17,464 nucleotides of DNA from Porphyromonadaceae bacterium UBA4259 (GTDB lineage: Bacteria > Bacteroidota > Bacteroidia > Bacteroidales > Muribaculaceae): assembly GCA_002396125.1 (NCBI GenBank), contig DGWL01000040.1, positions 1 through 17,464 of the forward strand, read 5' to 3'. The notes below the pieces were generated by a model. The model had not been told where the DNA came from, ran no database searches, and saw nothing but the letters and a program-made list of their open reading frames with translations. The position numbers were made by a program, and so were the translations under genes. Positions within the stretch are counted from its first letter, which is position 1. Each line of letters begins with the position of its first letter. Below are positions 16,339 through 17,464 of this stretch, in pieces.

Positions 16339-17238
16339 TTAGCTATCGTAATTATTGAGCGATGCCCGCAACTCGTTAATTATCTGAGCTTTGAGCTCAG
16401 GAGGCTCTAGCACCTGCACCTGACTGCCATGTGAGAGCAGGCGCTCGCGCAGGTCGTAGGTGTTGAACATCTTGTAGCTGAACAGCGAGTAGTGGTCGTG
16501 AATCTCCTCACGCTGTGAGGGGTGCAACGGCAATGCCCTGAAATACTTGGCTTGAGTGGGCTCCACCTTGAGCACAATGCGCTTGGGCTCGCCCTTGCTC
16601 GATGTGATGCCATAGCACTCGGCAAAGAACTCCTCGGGATTGAAGTGAGGCGGCATCATGAATGTCTTGTCAAGGATGATAACATCGCTCATGCGGTCGA
16701 GAGAGTAGGTTTTTATCATCTTGTCTTTCACATTGTAGCCAATAACGTACCACAACTGCTTGAAAATCTTCACAAAATAGGGCTCAAGCACTATTCCCTG
16801 CTGGCGGTTGACGCGCATGTAGCTCTTGTAGCTGAACTGCAGGCACTTGTTGTCGCGCATGGCATCAACCACAAGTGGCAGAAACTCACGAGCCGATGGC
16901 ACGTTCTCGAGGATGATGCGGCTAGAGAGGTCGGCCGAGCTGCTCACCATGCCGCTAATCGACATGGAGTCGAGCAACCACTGCTGACGCTTGCTGGCTG
17001 CCTCGCTTCCATCGTGGGCTATATAGTATTCATAGGTCGACTTGTTGAATTCAATATCAATTCCCAGCGTGTCGGCGATACCATTGCGGTAGCTGAAGAA
17101 GGTGCGTCGAGGCAATGGGTTTCCGTTGCCAAAGTCGCTCTTTTCCCAAAGCTTGCTCAAGCGTTCACGTGTGATGGAACCATAGTGCTCAATGGTGTCG
17201 ACCATCCAAATGTATTTACTGATTAAATTCTTAGCCAT
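16339..17238 (-). CDS. WYL-domain transcriptional regulator
   Basis: Predicted DNA-binding regulator with a ligand-sensing WYL domain; target and ligand unknown. The protein has 299 residues. Residues about 1-75 look like a winged helix-turn-helix region (YIWMVDTIEHYGSITRERLS, then RRTFFSYRNGIADTLGIDI). The WYL domain is about 120-190, with WYVIGY (163-168) in place of the namesake triad and the downstream TYSLDRMSDV segment. The C-terminal extension is about 215-295 (RIVLKVEPTQAKYFRALPLHPSQ, then LLSHGSQVQVLEPPEL). The ATG shares one base with the TAA stop of the symporter gene upstream (TAATG), which supports this start and implies translational coupling. Some WYL proteins control phage-defence genes, but no such genes adjoin this one. 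Confidence 0.88.
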   Translation of the reverse strand: MAKNLISKYIWMVDTIEHYGSITRERLSKLWEKSDFGNGNPLPRRTFFSYRNGIADTLGIDIEFNKSTYEYYIAHDGSEAASKRQQWLLDSMSISGMVSSSADLSSRIILENVPSAREFLPLVVDAMRDNKCLQFSYKSYMRVNRQQGIVLEPYFVKIFKQLWYVIGYNVKDKMIKTYSLDRMSDVIILDKTFMMPPHFNPEEFFAECYGITSSKGEPKRIVLKVEPTQAKYFRALPLHPSQREEIHDHYSLFSYKMFNTYDLRERLLSHGSQVQVLEPPELKAQIINELRASLNNYDS

Positions 17239-17464
17239 TATTTATTCTTCTTGAGTAAGAATAGTCCAAGCATGGTGAGAGCCGCATTGAGCAGCAGTAG
17301 CTCAAAACCAATGGTGTAGTCGAACTGCTCTTTGAGCCACCACTGTATTACCCAACTAAGGATAGGGGCTGCGATGCACACCAGCGGAACCATGCGGTCG
17401 CGAACGCCGGCGCGGCACATCATGCCATAGGCAAAGAGACCCAGGATGGGGCCGTAGGTGTAGC
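17238..17464 (-). CDS. Sodium:solute symporter, C-terminal fragment (5' end outside window)
   Basis: End of an integral inner membrane protein; the frame is open through the window edge, so only about 75 residues are visible. The first readable residues are YTYGPILGLFAYGMM, a segment I recognise from SSS-family sodium:solute symporters of Bacteroidetes. Two hydrophobic spans follow (VPLVCIAAPILSWVIQWW and GFELLLLNAALTMLGLFLL), ending in LLKKNK. The solute cannot be told from this part. The stop codon overlaps the start of the WYL regulator gene by one base, so the two are probably in one transcript. Confidence 0.72.
   Translation of the reverse strand, partial: YTYGPILGLFAYGMMCRAGVRDRMVPLVCIAAPILSWVIQWWLKEQFDYTIGFELLLLNAALTMLGLFLLKKNK

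Noticed and set aside
16522..17226. 234-codon plus-strand frame opposite the WYL regulator
   Set aside because: Antisense shadow; the minus-strand frame has recognisable domains and a coupled start.
1..17464. tRNA or rRNA genes, CRISPR arrays, insertion sequences, phage genes
   Set aside because: None seen: no cloverleaf-type sequence in the gaps, no spaced repeats, no transposase or integrase reading frame.

Overview
The window is a stretch of chromosome from a member of the Bacteroidales. The family is probably Muribaculaceae or a close relative; that finer placement is inference from general resemblance. Three things support the order: RpoB and RpoC have Bacteroidetes-type sequences, the visible promoters use the Bacteroidetes -7 box (TAnnTTTG) with no clear Shine-Dalgarno sites, and there is a BtuB/BtuG-type vitamin B12 uptake operon.

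Layout. Bases 1-6912 carry the C-terminal two thirds of rpoB and a complete rpoC, closed by two consecutive hairpins. Bases 7112-8731 carry a free-standing AMP-forming acyl-CoA synthetase-like gene behind its own promoter. Bases 8788-14640 form one transcription unit: promoter, cobalamin riboswitch, TonB-dependent receptor (btuB-like), surface lipoprotein beta-propeller (btuG-like), a secreted protein ending in a dockerin, a secreted DUF4465 protein ending in a C-terminal sorting-like domain, and a strong hairpin terminator. The remainder is on the minus strand: recA (14675-15742) and bcp (15768-16220) form a probable operon with its own promoter, then a WYL-domain regulator (16339-17238) overlaps by one base the end of a truncated sodium:solute symporter gene (17238-17464).

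How the genes work together. The riboswitch should lower expression of the four-gene unit when B12 is abundant. The receptor and BtuG-like lipoprotein should form the surface capture complex. The two following proteins have secretion signals but no lipobox, and their roles are unknown. No btuFCD inner-membrane transporter or corrinoid biosynthesis gene lies in the window.

The best candidate for something under-described is the pair of accessory proteins in the B12 operon. One carries a complete two-repeat dockerin with no cohesin in sight. The other carries a paired CxH cysteine/histidine cluster and a type IX-like C-terminal tail. Everything else is ordinary core genome, with one possible active-site oddity in the acyl-CoA synthetase-like protein. 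All calls come from reading the sequence; no database search was run.
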